From Rivularia sp. PCC 7116 (lineage in GTDB: Bacteria; Cyanobacteriota; Cyanobacteriia; Cyanobacteriales; Nostocaceae), in NCBI RefSeq assembly GCF_000316665.1, contig NC_019678.1, forward strand, positions 4,216,001-4,280,000: a DNA stretch of 64,000 nucleotides, in the 5' to 3' direction. This document shows positions 9,083-18,159 of the stretch, in pieces. The notes beneath the pieces are model-generated. The model saw nothing but the letters and a program-made list of their open reading frames with translations, ran no database searches and was not told the origin of the DNA. Position 1 is the stretch's first letter. Each line of letters starts with the position of its first letter. Both the position numbers and the translations under genes were made by a program.

Positions 9083-9859
9083 TTAAGCTTTAAACTGCTT
9101 TTCTAATAAATTTAGCAAAGTTTCTCTTGGAACTACCGAAGATAAACCGGTGATAAATTTAGAAGCAATACCACCAACTACTACAGCAGCGTTTCCATTT
9201 TCTAAAGCTTTCATAGCTTCGTCTACTACTTCTTCTGGAGTAGACATACTTTGAGCATTGCGTGCTAGTGAGGGGGGAAAGTTTGCTTCGTTGAAAAAGT
9301 TAGTTTCCGTAGGTCCCGGAGAAACAACCAAAACCTTAACGCCATATTGACGATTTTCTGCCCATAACGCTTCGCTGAAACTGCGAACGAAAGCTTTGGT
9401 TGCTGCATAAACCGATAAATAAGGAATTGGTTGATATGCTGCAATTGAAGATACATTAATGATACTTCCCGAACCTTTTTCTCGCATTTGTGGGAGAAAC
9501 TTGTGGGTTAAAGCTACTAGTGCCACATTATTTAACTGAATCATTTCAATTTGGCGATCGCCGTCGGTTTTAGCAAATTCACCATAGTCACCAAAGCCTG
9601 CATTATTAATTAGTAAGTCAACAGTTAATCCTTTAGCTTGAGTAGTCTCGAAGATTTCTTGAGCGGCTGATGTTTGGGTTAAGTCTTTGACAATAACATC
9701 AACTTGAATTTTGTATTGTTCCTGTAACTGTTGGGCAAGAGCCTTAAGCTTATCTTCCGAGCGAGCAACAATAATTAGATTTGTATTTTGTGCAGCAAGT
9801 TTTTGAGCAAAGCATTTACCAATACCACCGGAAGCACCAGTAATTAAAGCTGTAGGCAT
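9083..9859 (-). CDS. Short-chain dehydrogenase/reductase (classical SDR)
   Basis: This 258-aa classical SDR has the NAD(P)-binding motif TGASGGIG (residues 6-13), NNAG near residue 84, the active-site serine in NVSSIAAY and the catalytic YAATK. I start it at ATG 9857-9859 because MPTALITGASGGIG fits the family; the longer frame adds 16 hydrophobic residues without family support. The PGPTETNFF segment after the active site is common in the DltE/YqjQ-like SDRs. The substrate cannot be deduced. It is bordered by the IS200/IS605 element, whose tnpB-side end lies about 75 bp upstream of the start, so its promoter region may have been altered by the insertion. Confidence 0.9.
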   Translation of the reverse strand: MPTALITGASGGIGKCFAQKLAAQNTNLIIVARSEDKLKALAQQLQEQYKIQVDVIVKDLTQTSAAQEIFETTQAKGLTVDLLINNAGFGDYGEFAKTDGDRQIEMIQLNNVALVALTHKFLPQMREKGSGSIINVSSIAAYQPIPYLSVYAATKAFVRSFSEALWAENRQYGVKVLVVSPGPTETNFFNEANFPPSLARNAQSMSTPEEVVDEAMKALENGNAAVVVGGIASKFITGLSSVVPRETLLNLLEKQFKA

Positions 9860-9936
9860 TTTTATTAATAATATTTTTGTCAACCACCCTACAAATGCTA
9901 GCAACAATTGGCACTTAGTTTTACCTATCTAGAGTC

Positions 9937-9969
9937 TTGACATCTCCCAGCTTTGAAAAAAACTGGGAT
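9937..9969 (-). ncRNA. Probable 3' end of the TnpB omega RNA (reRNA) and IS right end
   Basis: TnpB nucleases use an RNA that overlaps the 3' part of tnpB and runs through the right-end hairpin, with the guide taken from flanking DNA. Here the minus strand passes through the hairpin at 9945-9968 and ends in GATGTCAA; the presumed guide would be the next roughly 20 nt (about 9936 down to 9917). The 5' boundary of the RNA inside tnpB cannot be read. Confidence 0.5.
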
Positions 9970-9970
9970 T

Positions 9971-11383
9971 CTAAGCAGTTGTCACTCCGTAGTCTAAAGA
10001 CATACTGCGTGACATTGTTTGCTTGCGATAAGACCTTTTTAGATTACTAAAAATATCGTACCGTTTGGGGTGTGTCAAAGCACCCCGTTTAATTATTTCA
10101 AAAGCTAGTTTTGCGATGCCGGAGTTAATAAAAATCTGGTCGGCAACCTTTCGTAGAATGTTAGATGCTGCATTTAAATCTGCATGAATCAATAAACCGT
10201 CTTTTGTGCGGTATACATCTCTACTAATTCTTTTACCTGATGGCTTCCATTCTATGGGTTTTGCACCGTATTGATGTAATTCATCATTATCAATAAAAGA
10301 AGCTTTAGAAGTATACTCCTCAGTGGTTATGTGGAATCTAATACCATATTCTTCACACAATTGTCTTAACCTCTCAATAAGTCTTTTGGTTGGCATTGAA
10401 ACAACTTCATAATTATTGTTTCTACCAATATTAATGTTGGTTTTATTTCCCTCATTCCAACCAATTACTAAATTCCCGATACCGTCTTTTAAGCATTTAT
10501 TGATGATAAACCTAGCGGCTTTATTTACTGCATCTCTGACTTGTAAATTGCGTTTTGCTGTGATTCTATCAAGGTAATTGTCCCAGTATCTACTAGGTTT
10601 GTTTTTCTTATGTTGCTGTACTTGATTTCGATATTTATGGAGTGCAGTTTTTAGCTGTGGAGATTCAACAATAAAACTTTTACCAAGGGTAGTAACTGCT
10701 GACAACCAAAACTTTACACCGTGATCAATGCTAATTGCATGATTGTAGTTAAGACTCTTATTATTTATAATTGGCTGTTTACCATCGTCTATCACCCAAT
10801 CAACCCAAAACTCTCCACGACTAGGACGAATAATTACTTCTTTAATCCAATCAAAGCTAATAAATTCGGGCAAAATAAGCTTAATTGATGTTATTAATTC
10901 AGGCTTTGTTGCTTTACTGATTGAGGGATAAATATAACCATTATGACAAGCCAAGGCTTGTTTTGGGAACGTAACTGCGAATAAACCACCAGACTTTCTG
11001 TACTTGGGAATTGATGGCCTACTGCCATCTCCTAAGTAATACTTATCCACTAATTTATTGTAACTAGTTATTGATTCTCCTACTAGCTTTAATGTTTGTT
11101 GTGCAGCTTGTGCAGCCAATGAAAAGTAGTGAATGCAAGTTTTAAGCTGTTTATCTAAATGATAATAATTAGTTTCTAATCTGTAAGTTTTCCAACCACT
11201 TCTAAGTTCATCTCCACACCAGTAAGTTGTATTAGCCTTTCTTTCAAGTAGCATTGCATAATGATTCTGGCGTGCCAGATAAATAGCAGAGTTATATAAA
11301 CTGTTTGAATGCTCACACTGATCTACCCAGAAAGCTTTTTCTTCATCCGTAAATTTTGCTTTTATTGGAACTGTTTTGTACAC
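9971..11383 (-). CDS. tnpB: RNA-guided endonuclease TnpB (IS605 OrfB)
   Basis: The 470-aa TnpB has the RuvC triad in place: Asp in SIDHGVKFW (near 219), Glu in VIGWNEGNK (near 309) and Asp in HADLNAASN (near 402). The N-terminal helical/WED part covers roughly 1-190. The usual CxxC...CxxC zinc ribbon between the last two RuvC motifs is not visible; the segment reads YTSKASFIDNDELHQYG, a cysteine-free variant also known in cyanobacterial TnpBs. TnpB cuts DNA guided by a transposon-end RNA and helps retain the element. The frame is full length and looks intact. It diverges from tnpA with a 68-bp gap. Confidence 0.92.
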   Translation of the reverse strand: MYKTVPIKAKFTDEEKAFWVDQCEHSNSLYNSAIYLARQNHYAMLLERKANTTYWCGDELRSGWKTYRLETNYYHLDKQLKTCIHYFSLAAQAAQQTLKLVGESITSYNKLVDKYYLGDGSRPSIPKYRKSGGLFAVTFPKQALACHNGYIYPSISKATKPELITSIKLILPEFISFDWIKEVIIRPSRGEFWVDWVIDDGKQPIINNKSLNYNHAISIDHGVKFWLSAVTTLGKSFIVESPQLKTALHKYRNQVQQHKKNKPSRYWDNYLDRITAKRNLQVRDAVNKAARFIINKCLKDGIGNLVIGWNEGNKTNINIGRNNNYEVVSMPTKRLIERLRQLCEEYGIRFHITTEEYTSKASFIDNDELHQYGAKPIEWKPSGKRISRDVYRTKDGLLIHADLNAASNILRKVADQIFINSGIAKLAFEIIKRGALTHPKRYDIFSNLKRSYRKQTMSRSMSLDYGVTTA

Positions 11384-11451
11384 TTGACCACCTCCTTGTT
11401 TATTAATATAGTTGATTCAACGTAAATAATCAACAAAAAACCTGATATAAA

Positions 11452-11865
11452 ATGGCTAAGTTGTCAGCGTCAGATTATGAATACAGAAGGGCTGAAAAAT
11501 CCGTGTCATCGATAAATTATCACTTTGTGTTTGTCCCAAAAAGACGTAAAGCAGTATTAGTTAATGAAATCGCTATGCGGCTACAGGAAATTATTTTTGA
11601 GTTAGTAAAAGAACATGGCTGGAGATTAATCGCTCTTGAAGTGATGCCAGATCATGTACATATGTTTATCAACTCACCGCCACATGAGTCAGCTTCTCAA
11701 ATTGCAAAGTGGGTTAAGGGTAGAGCATCTAATATTCTAAGGAAGGAATATCCACAGTTAAAAAAATTACCTACTTTGTGGAGTCCTAGTTACTTTGTAG
11801 CTACTACAGGACAAGTAAGTACCGACGTTATTCGTAAGTATATTGAGAACCAAACTAGTAAATAA
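11452..11865 (+). CDS. tnpA: IS200/IS605 transposase TnpA (Y1 HUH)
   Basis: The 137-aa single-domain Y1 transposase has its HUH motif in MPDHVHMF (near residue 66) and its catalytic tyrosine in VIRKYIENQ (near 130). The enzyme excises and inserts single-stranded DNA by recognising the subterminal hairpins. It is complete, with no frameshift, so the element may still be mobile. It begins with MAKLSASDYEYRRAEKSVSS, followed by the conserved INYHFVFVPKRRK strand. Confidence 0.95.
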   Translation: MAKLSASDYEYRRAEKSVSSINYHFVFVPKRRKAVLVNEIAMRLQEIIFELVKEHGWRLIALEVMPDHVHMFINSPPHESASQIAKWVKGRASNILRKEYPQLKKLPTLWSPSYFVATTGQVSTDVIRKYIENQTSK

Positions 11866-12121
11866 AAGAAACACGGAAAGTTAAAACTTTACCTGTCCGT
11901 TTCATCCCCTGGTTATAAACCAGGGGTTCTCACGTCCCAAGATATTTTGATAGAACAGTTAACAGTTATCAGTTACCAGTAAAAATAATCTTTCTAACTT
12001 CCCCCTCTCCCCCTCTCCCCCTCTCCCCCCTCTTCCCCCTCCCCTCTCTCCCCTGACTCTAGTGATGTAATTTTTCTCTCACGAATGGGAATAGTAATAC
12101 TAAGAGTTACAGGGTGGTTGC

Positions 12122-12997
12122 ATGTACCGTTTGCATAATAAAGCTTTTGAAATTTTACGAGAGGAGGTGGAAATATGTAGTAGTAATGACAAAGAGGGGA
12201 AACAAAAAAGGCTAATTGCTCTGAAACGTTTACAGCAAATGCGGCTGCTTCCTGGAAGACGTGCAAAGTTAAACGAGTTACGGGATGCTGTTGTAGATGT
12301 ATTTCCTATTTTCAGCGAAACGGTTCTTAAAGAAGCTGCGAAAGCTAACCGTAAACCAAGCATTTTTCGTAAATTCAAATATTTAGCAATTGGTTTAACA
12401 GGTGCTGCTGGGGCAATAGTAATACTGAACTTACCGCATCCTAGTATTCGCTGGTTTGTAGCAAAAACAGCACCAATATTGCTTGTACCTTCTTATATGA
12501 ACATGGATTTCCATTATTGGGGTGCAAGAAATTCTGTTCAAGAAGCACAAAGTTTGCTGAAATCTGCTAATAATTTTTCCGACATTAAACAAGTTGAAGA
12601 TAAAATCGCGGAAGCCGAACAACATTTAAGTCATATTCCGATTTGGTTTTTAGGATATTATCCAGAAGTTTATTGTCAAAACTTTAGCTGTAGTTGGAAT
12701 TTTAGTTTTGATGAATTTGAAAATATTCGTACTGAACTAATTCACATCGAAACCACAACTATCAGAGAAAAGCAGGCTTTTGTTCCTTTAGTAGAAGCCC
12801 AACAAGCTTATCGAGGTGCAAAGAGAAAATTAAGCATAGCAAAGACTAAAAAGCAGAAACAGCTAGCAATTGTTTCTATGCAAGCAGCTATCGCAACAAT
12901 TGCAGAAGTTCCTTCAGGCACCTTAGCGAAGAAAAAAGCCGAAACACAATTAAAAGCTTATAAACGTTATTACGAGCAAGTAGCTCAAAAAAAATAG
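12122..12997 (+). CDS. Hypothetical membrane-associated protein with IPxGT-type helical repeat; 3' end interrupted
   Basis: The 291-aa frame has an N-terminal soluble part, a hydrophobic stretch near residues 89-125 (LAIGLTGAAGAIVILNL, then APILLVPSYMNM), and a helical C-terminal part. This contains AIATIAEVPSGTLAKKKAETQL, a motif seen as tandem units in cyanobacterial repeat proteins. The frame stops at TAG immediately after a run of eight A (12988-12995). Shifting by one base there opens a further 60 codons that carry a second copy of the same motif (see 12996-13178). The annotated stop may therefore be a frameshift. Function unknown. Confidence 0.7.
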   Translation: MYRLHNKAFEILREEVEICSSNDKEGKQKRLIALKRLQQMRLLPGRRAKLNELRDAVVDVFPIFSETVLKEAAKANRKPSIFRKFKYLAIGLTGAAGAIVILNLPHPSIRWFVAKTAPILLVPSYMNMDFHYWGARNSVQEAQSLLKSANNFSDIKQVEDKIAEAEQHLSHIPIWFLGYYPEVYCQNFSCSWNFSFDEFENIRTELIHIETTTIREKQAFVPLVEAQQAYRGAKRKLSIAKTKKQKQLAIVSMQAAIATIAEVPSGTLAKKKAETQLKAYKRYYEQVAQKK

Positions 12998-13178
12998 CGC
13001 TTGTTTGGGGATTTTTATTAAATCCTCACTTTTAATAAATAGCGTTTTAAATCGACATCGGTATAAAGACAGATTACGGACAATTCTCAGCAAATTAAAC
13101 AGCATAGAGTCAGGAACAACATCCCATGCAAGAGCCAAACAGTTGATATCATCAATTCAGAAGCAACTCAAAAAATAA
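12996..13178 (+). pseudogene. Out-of-frame C-terminal extension of the preceding gene (A8 frameshift)
   Basis: In the frame reached by removing one A from the A8 run at 12988-12995, translation continues without a stop through SLLINSVLNRHRYKDRLRT, ILSKLNSIESGTTSHARAKQ and LISSIQKQLKK to TAA at 13176-13178. IESGTTSHARAKQL parallels VPSGTLAKKKAETQL upstream, as expected for the next repeat unit of the same protein. The cause could be a true frameshift mutation, slippage-dependent expression, or a sequencing error in the homopolymer. Confidence 0.55.
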
Positions 13179-13297
13179 ACAACTGATAATGTATGTAGAG
13201 ACGTAGCAATGCTACGTCTCCCACGCCTAGAGTCGAAAACAAATTATCCCAACTTCTTGCGCTTGGGCAAGAATGTATGTTATATAAATAAAGTTCC

Positions 13298-13371
<74 letters not shown>

Positions 13372-13756
13372 TTGTTTGAAGGAATAGTTTTTTGTTGGTT
13401 TTGTACACTCTCTGTACATTAACTAATTATTTGTCAATTTAACAAAATATTTGTCAACCCTCATCCCCTAACCCCTTCTCCCAAGTTTGAGAGAAGGGGG
13501 AGCATCCCAATGCAGGAATAAATACTTTATCCGACACCCGCTTATGGGTGCGGCTACAAAAACAAAGCCCCTTCGGGTTCGCTAGTTTGGGGGACGGAAA
13601 CCGACACCCCCAACTAGACTCACCACCTGCGTGGGCTATGAGAGTTCCCAAGCCCACGCAGGTGGGCTTCGTAGTATTAGCCCCAGGCTTATAGCCTGCG
13701 GGCTTTTTACAAAATTGGGATGCTCCCGAGAGAAGGGGAATTTGAGTATCAACAAA
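13372..13756. repeat. Repeat-rich intergenic region with long hairpin
   Basis: A 15-bp perfect inverted repeat (CCACCTGCGTGGGCT at 13623-13637; AGCCCACGCAGGTGG at 13651-13665) sits among other short GC-rich palindromes. These include CCCCTTCTCCC...GAGAAGGGGG at 13471-13500, a type that returns near 14240-14280. I see no gene here; a 67-codon minus frame across it is explained by the repeats. Confidence 0.6.
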
Positions 13757-14140
13757 CTAATTTGATTCACAAAGCCTTAGTGCTGTTTGCAAAATGTTTT
13801 CTAATACTTCGTCTAAATTTTGTATAACCTCGTGATTCTGGAAACGCAAAATTGTATAACCATAACTTTGCAAATATTTTGTCCTTTCTGTATCGTAATC
13901 TTGCCGATTATGATGAATTTCTCCATCTACTTCGATAACTAGCCTGCACTTAGCGCAGTAAAAATCAAGAATAAAGCGTCCTAGTGGATGCTGACGGCGA
14001 AATTTAAAACCACCTATTTTTCTAGGCCTCAAAGCTTGCCAGAGCAATTTTTCTGTATGAGTAAGTTCGCGACGTAATTCTATCGCAGCCTCTTCAATTT
14101 CAGGTGTAGTTCCTCTAATTCTAGGGAATGATTTACTCAT
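13757..14140 (-). CDS. DUF559 endonuclease-fold protein
   Basis: The 127-aa DUF559 protein has a PD-(D/E)xK fold related to Vsr. Visible landmarks are ELTHTEKLLWQALRPRKIGGFKFRRQ (cut here into its halves ELTHTEKLLW and GGFKFRRQHPLG), FILDFYCAKCRLVIEVDGEIH with the D...E-x-D core, and the C-terminal LRFQNHEVIQNLDEVLENI. The family is widespread in cyanobacteria as solitary genes, and its biological role is not established. It stands alone between repeat-rich intergenic stretches. Confidence 0.88.
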   Translation of the reverse strand: MSKSFPRIRGTTPEIEEAAIELRRELTHTEKLLWQALRPRKIGGFKFRRQHPLGRFILDFYCAKCRLVIEVDGEIHHNRQDYDTERTKYLQSYGYTILRFQNHEVIQNLDEVLENILQTALRLCESN

Positions 14141-14833
14141 GAGATGTTTGATTTAAAATATCTCACTTAGTTTGCCCACCTATATTGTAAAAAGTTTCCT
14201 CTACAAATATTGCCATCCTAGAAGTGGCTAATTTCTTGTCCCCTTCTCCCAGGATTGGGAGAAGGGGTAGGGGATGAGGGAAAATTTAGGTAGCAAATCA
14301 TCAATGTTTTGAACATAAGCAAAGACTTCCATTGTTCATTCCCCAACTCAAATGTCATCAAACCCGAAATCCGATTCCTCTAGTTTGAATATAAATAAGT
14401 AGGTAAAACATTTTTCCTTACTTTTGCATCTACTATATATCTCCACAAAATAGCAAGCATCTTTAAGTTACTACACAAACTAACAACGCCTCAAAACTAA
14501 TTCCTGTCAGCGAGTATAAAATAATATAATATTTTCAATCTTTTACCTAGACAAATACTGAAAATATAATCCAAGCATGGGAGTTATTTGGTGAACAAAG
14601 ACATGAATATACGAGTTTACCGAAGCTTTTATCCCTAAATATCCATATTAGAAGTCCAGTTATCGACTTATATTATCTTTCAGGTCAAAAATTATAAAGA
14701 GTACGCAAAAAATAATAGTTACTATAGACACCTTCTATTCCACTGAGATAATTTGTATATATCGAAACAAAATCGCTACGCAATAAGCGATTCTTTCAAG
14801 TTTAAAAGTGCAATAAGAGAAGGGTTTTTAGTA
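14141..14833. other. Long upstream region of the PEP-CTERM coiled-coil gene
   Basis: About 690 bp without a supported gene. It contains a CCCCTTCTCCC/GGGAGAAGGGG hairpin at 14239-14268 and then AT-rich DNA. The frame of the next gene is open from 14753, but the segment before 14834 looks like leader sequence rather than protein. Tract-rich AT DNA suggests a regulated promoter, but no operator is identifiable. Confidence 0.4.
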
Positions 14834-16273
14834 ATGGTTGATAACAAGAAGATTGTAAAGGGTTTTGTTGCTGGTGCTGCTTTAACTGGTGCTTTTATTG
14901 CTCCTGCAACCGCACAAGCTGCTGATAATATTGGAACTCCATCTGACATGATGGATGGCATTCAAAATGCAGAAGCTACGCAAGCTAGACAAGAAGCAAG
15001 AAAAGAACGCGATACAGCTAGAAATCAGGCGAAAACTTTCCACGATCTGAACAAAAAAAAGAATGTTTACAACGTTAAGAATAATAATTACCAGAAACAA
15101 TTAACCAAATATGATAACGGTGAAATCGACGAAGCAAAACTTAAAAACGCGGAAAATCAATTAACAAATGCCAAAAAGAGCTATGAAGACAAATTAAATA
15201 ACCTATTTGTTGACAAGTCTGAAGATAAAGAATTAAAAGATACCAGAAGTTCTTACAATAAGGCATTGAGAGAATATGGGAATGCCAAAAAGAAACTTAA
15301 GGAAATAGATGATGCTCTAAATAAAGCTGAAACAATAGACGCAGAAGCTGAAAAAAAATACGAAGAAGCTAAAGCAAAATACGAAGAAGCTAAAACAAAA
15401 TACGAACCGGTTAAAAAAGAATACAACAACAAACTTGATGCAGCTAAAAATGGAGTTACTGACAACGATTTATATAAATCATTGATGGTAGAAGGTAATC
15501 AAAAAATCGATGCTCAGAAGGAAGCAGAAAAAAGTTATGAAGCAGTAGTCGCTCAAGAATGGGGAGGTTGGACAAGAGAACATAGTCTTACAAAAAAGGA
15601 TGACTCGCAAAAAGACCTAATTAATAAATTTAAAGCTGAGCTAGACAGAATAGATCTAAAAGAAAGAAGAGCTATTGCAAAGGATGATGTTGTAGCACAA
15701 CAATTAGATCCAACCAAGCTATTCTTGCAGAATGACCATGATGTTACTGTTTGGTTCCTTGATGAGGGTGCAGGTTACAGAAACGAATTAGCTTACGAAA
15801 CATCTGGCAATACAAACGATAAAGGTATCATTTTTGATGATGTAAGCAAAGGTAATGGAAATAATCGTCTACAAATGGGTGATTTTGTTGAGTTGGGTTC
15901 TTTTGAAGCCGGTACTCAATTCAACTTCTTATTAAGAGCAGATGGTGCAGATGGAACAAAAACTAGTAATGGTGACATTTACGGCGCTGATGCATCTCTC
16001 AATGCTGATAGCTTAGAGCATATGATGGCATGGGAAATATTTGTGGATGGTAGAGAATATATGCTGATGGGCTTTGAAGATTTACGTAAGGGTGGCGATA
16101 AAGATTACAACGATACAATATTTGTTGTTGATTTCGGTAAAGGTAATTTGACTAACAAGTTTTCAAAAGCAGCAACAGTACCTGAAGCTTCTAACATGGC
16201 TGCAATCCTTGGCGTAACTGGTGCTGGTTTGATGTTACGTCGTCGCCGTCGCAAGAAGAAATCTGTAATGTAG
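14834..16273 (+). CDS. Secreted coiled-coil protein with DUF4114 and PEP-CTERM anchor
   Basis: I start at ATG 14834 (479 aa), because MVDNKKIVKGFVAGAALTGA opens a clear Sec signal peptide ending near ATAQAA. Residues about 30-270 are charged helix, lysine/glutamate-rich with heptad character and near-tandem units (KYEEAKAKYEEAKTKYE). Residues about 295-440 fit DUF4114: VTVWFLDEGAGYRNELAY, then GFEDLRKGGDKDYNDTIFVV. The end is a PEP-CTERM-type signal: VPEASN, a hydrophobic helix and RRRRRKKK. The protein should be exported and sorted by an exosortase-like system. The long coiled coil before a cell-surface domain is unusual for this family and suggests a stalk or matrix role, which is inference. 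Confidence 0.8.
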   Translation: MVDNKKIVKGFVAGAALTGAFIAPATAQAADNIGTPSDMMDGIQNAEATQARQEARKERDTARNQAKTFHDLNKKKNVYNVKNNNYQKQLTKYDNGEIDEAKLKNAENQLTNAKKSYEDKLNNLFVDKSEDKELKDTRSSYNKALREYGNAKKKLKEIDDALNKAETIDAEAEKKYEEAKAKYEEAKTKYEPVKKEYNNKLDAAKNGVTDNDLYKSLMVEGNQKIDAQKEAEKSYEAVVAQEWGGWTREHSLTKKDDSQKDLINKFKAELDRIDLKERRAIAKDDVVAQQLDPTKLFLQNDHDVTVWFLDEGAGYRNELAYETSGNTNDKGIIFDDVSKGNGNNRLQMGDFVELGSFEAGTQFNFLLRADGADGTKTSNGDIYGADASLNADSLEHMMAWEIFVDGREYMLMGFEDLRKGGDKDYNDTIFVVDFGKGNLTNKFSKAATVPEASNMAAILGVTGAGLMLRRRRRKKKSVM

Positions 16274-16403
16274 AGATATTAAATTCAACATCTACACAAA
16301 GCCTTTTTTTCAGAAGCAGTTAGTAAAACAAAGTAGATAAATATGAACTGAAAATTAATTAAAAAATTTCTCTTCCTTTAAAATTCAATCTTTCCTATAT
16401 TCG

Positions 16404-16440
16404 GCGCAATTCTTTTTTATTAGAGTTGCGCTTTTTATTT
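16404..16440 (+). terminator. Rho-independent terminator after the DUF4114 gene
   Basis: GCGCAA (16404-16409) pairs with TTGCGC (16426-16431), followed by TTTTTATTTT. It is about 130 bp downstream of the stop codon. Confidence 0.65.
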
Positions 16441-16505
16441 TCTATTCACTACTCCCTATTCCCTTTTCTATGGCATGATTATATAGACTTTGCTGGCAGT
16501 AAACT

Positions 16506-18041
16506 ATGATGATGCAGAGTAGGGGCAATACAAACCAACAAGCAAGTTATATTCTGGCTTTAGATTTGGGTACTACGGGCAATCGTGCTTTTGTCTTTGA
16601 TGCCAACGCTCAAATTGTGGGACAAGCATACCTCGAACTCAAACAATATTATCCTCAACCGGGATGGTTGGAACATGATGCTACCGAAATTTGGTCAGCT
16701 ACGATTTCGGTAATCCAAAGTGCTGTTAAGCAAGCAGAAATTTCCCCTTCACAAATTGCTGCTATTGGCTTAACAGTTCAGCGAGAAACTTGTTTGCTGT
16801 GGGATAAGAACACCGGAAAACCTTTACGTAAAGCAATTGTCTGGCAAGATAGACGTACTGCTCCCCTTTGCAATGAATTACAAAACCAAGGTTTGGCAGA
16901 GGAAATTTATCAACGTACTGGATTAGTTATTGATGCTTACTTTTCTGCAACAAAGCTTTCTTGGCTGTTGGATTCTGTTGCAGGAATTGACCTCGATAAT
17001 GTTTTGGCTGGGACAATTGATACTTGGGTGTTGTGGAATCTAACCGGTAGAAAAGTTCATGCAACTGACCACAGCAATGCCAGTCGCACAATGTTAATGA
17101 ATTTGGAAACTTGCGATTGGGATGAAACGTTATTAAATTTATTCAAAATTCCTCGTCATATTTTACCGCAAATTCAGCCTAGTTTAAGCCAATTTGGATT
17201 GACAGATAAAGATTTACTAGGAACAGAAATTCCTATAACTGCTATTTTAGGCGACCAACAAGCGTCTTTATTTGGTCATGGTTGCAATGCTCCCGGCTTA
17301 ATGAAATGCACTTACGGTACTGGTAGCTTTTTGGTCGCTCATACTGGCAGCGAAATAGTGCGATCGCAAAGTCAGCTTTTGAGTACTGTGGCTTGGACTC
17401 AAGTCAATCAAAGCGGTTCTTTAGAAATAAGCTATGCTCTTGAAGGCAGTATGTTTACTAGTGGTGCTTGTATACAATGGTTGCGCGATGGTCTTCAGTT
17501 AATTGAAACAGCCGCTCAAACCGAAACAATAGCAACTCAAGTAGACGATAACGGTGGAGTCTATTTTGTACCAGCTTTAAGTGGATTGGGGGCACCTCAC
17601 TGGGATATGAGCGCTAGAGGTTCTTTTTTAGGTATCACTGCTGGAGTCACCAGAGAACATATGGTTCGTTCGGTATTGGAAGCAATTACTTATCAGGTAA
17701 AAGAAGTTGTGGAAGCTATTAATGCATCTAGTAAGACTTCTATCAACAAGTTGGCTGTAGATGGTGGTGGTTCCAACAATAATTTTTTAATGCAGTTTCA
17801 AGCAGATTTATTAGGAATTCCCATCGAACAACCAGTGATGCGAGACACTACGGTACAGGGTATTGCATTTGCTGCTGGTTTATCAATTGGTTTATGGAAT
17901 GATTATTCACAATTGATAGAACAAAGAACTATAGAAACAGTATTTGAACCGAATCTTAATTCTAATAATATTCAAGATATTCAAGATAATTATGCTACTT
18001 GGCTGCGTGCTGTTGAACGTGGAAAAAATTGGGAACAGTGA
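16506..18041 (+). CDS. glpK: Glycerol kinase
   Basis: The 511-aa FGGY-family kinase phosphorylates glycerol to glycerol 3-phosphate with ATP. Family landmarks are ILALDLGTTGNRAFVFD at the N-terminus, GWLEHDATEIW, QRETCLLWDKNTGKPL, VWQDRRTAP, CTYGTGSFLVAHTG, and the C-terminal VDGGGSNNNFLMQFQADLLG. GLGAPHWDMSARG is characteristic of GlpK rather than xylulokinase. Three adjacent ATGs (16506, 16509, 16512) are possible starts. It is transcribed alone; no glpF or glpD is adjacent. The P-loop variant ALDLGTTGNR differs slightly from the common ALDQGTTSSR. Confidence 0.93.
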   Translation: MMMQSRGNTNQQASYILALDLGTTGNRAFVFDANAQIVGQAYLELKQYYPQPGWLEHDATEIWSATISVIQSAVKQAEISPSQIAAIGLTVQRETCLLWDKNTGKPLRKAIVWQDRRTAPLCNELQNQGLAEEIYQRTGLVIDAYFSATKLSWLLDSVAGIDLDNVLAGTIDTWVLWNLTGRKVHATDHSNASRTMLMNLETCDWDETLLNLFKIPRHILPQIQPSLSQFGLTDKDLLGTEIPITAILGDQQASLFGHGCNAPGLMKCTYGTGSFLVAHTGSEIVRSQSQLLSTVAWTQVNQSGSLEISYALEGSMFTSGACIQWLRDGLQLIETAAQTETIATQVDDNGGVYFVPALSGLGAPHWDMSARGSFLGITAGVTREHMVRSVLEAITYQVKEVVEAINASSKTSINKLAVDGGGSNNNFLMQFQADLLGIPIEQPVMRDTTVQGIAFAAGLSIGLWNDYSQLIEQRTIETVFEPNLNSNNIQDIQDNYATWLRAVERGKNWEQ

Positions 18042-18103
18042 ACAGTGAACAGTTATCAAATTTAGATTGTAGGGTGTGTTAGACCAACGACCATATATCA
18101 ATA

Positions 18104-18154
18104 TATAGCGGTTTTCAGTTGAGTTTGTATTCTATCCAAAAGAAAACCGCTATA
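18104..18154. repeat. Dispersed hairpin TATAGCGGTTTTC
   Basis: TATAGCGGTTTTC (18104-18116) is the exact reverse complement of GAAAACCGCTATA (18142-18154). It lies directly before the decayed LRR gene and after a fragment of the AGGGTGTGTTAGA repeat (18070-18082). Confidence 0.75.
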
Positions 18155-18159
18155 TTTAT

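Larger units (their letters stand above)
9937..11950. mobile_element. IS200/IS605-family insertion sequence with divergent tnpA and tnpB
   Basis: The element carries a Y1 transposase (tnpA, plus) and a TnpB nuclease (minus) in divergent orientation, as in IS605. Subterminal hairpins mark the ends: on the tnpB side TCCCAG (9945-9950) pairs with CTGGGA (9963-9968); on the tnpA side CCCCTGGTT (11906-11914) pairs with AACCAGGGG (11918-11926). On the tnpB strand the end reads GATGTCAA at 9937-9944, typical of the right end in this family. The tnpA-side boundary near 11950 is approximate. No target duplication is expected, because these elements move as single-stranded DNA. Confidence 0.85.

Noticed and set aside
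12100-12378. 92-codon minus-strand frame
   Set aside because: Antisense to the 12122-12997 gene, which has the better protein pattern.
13454-13657. 67-codon minus-strand frame
   Set aside because: Made entirely of hairpin repeats (GGGAGAAGGGG, CCCACGCAGGTGG).
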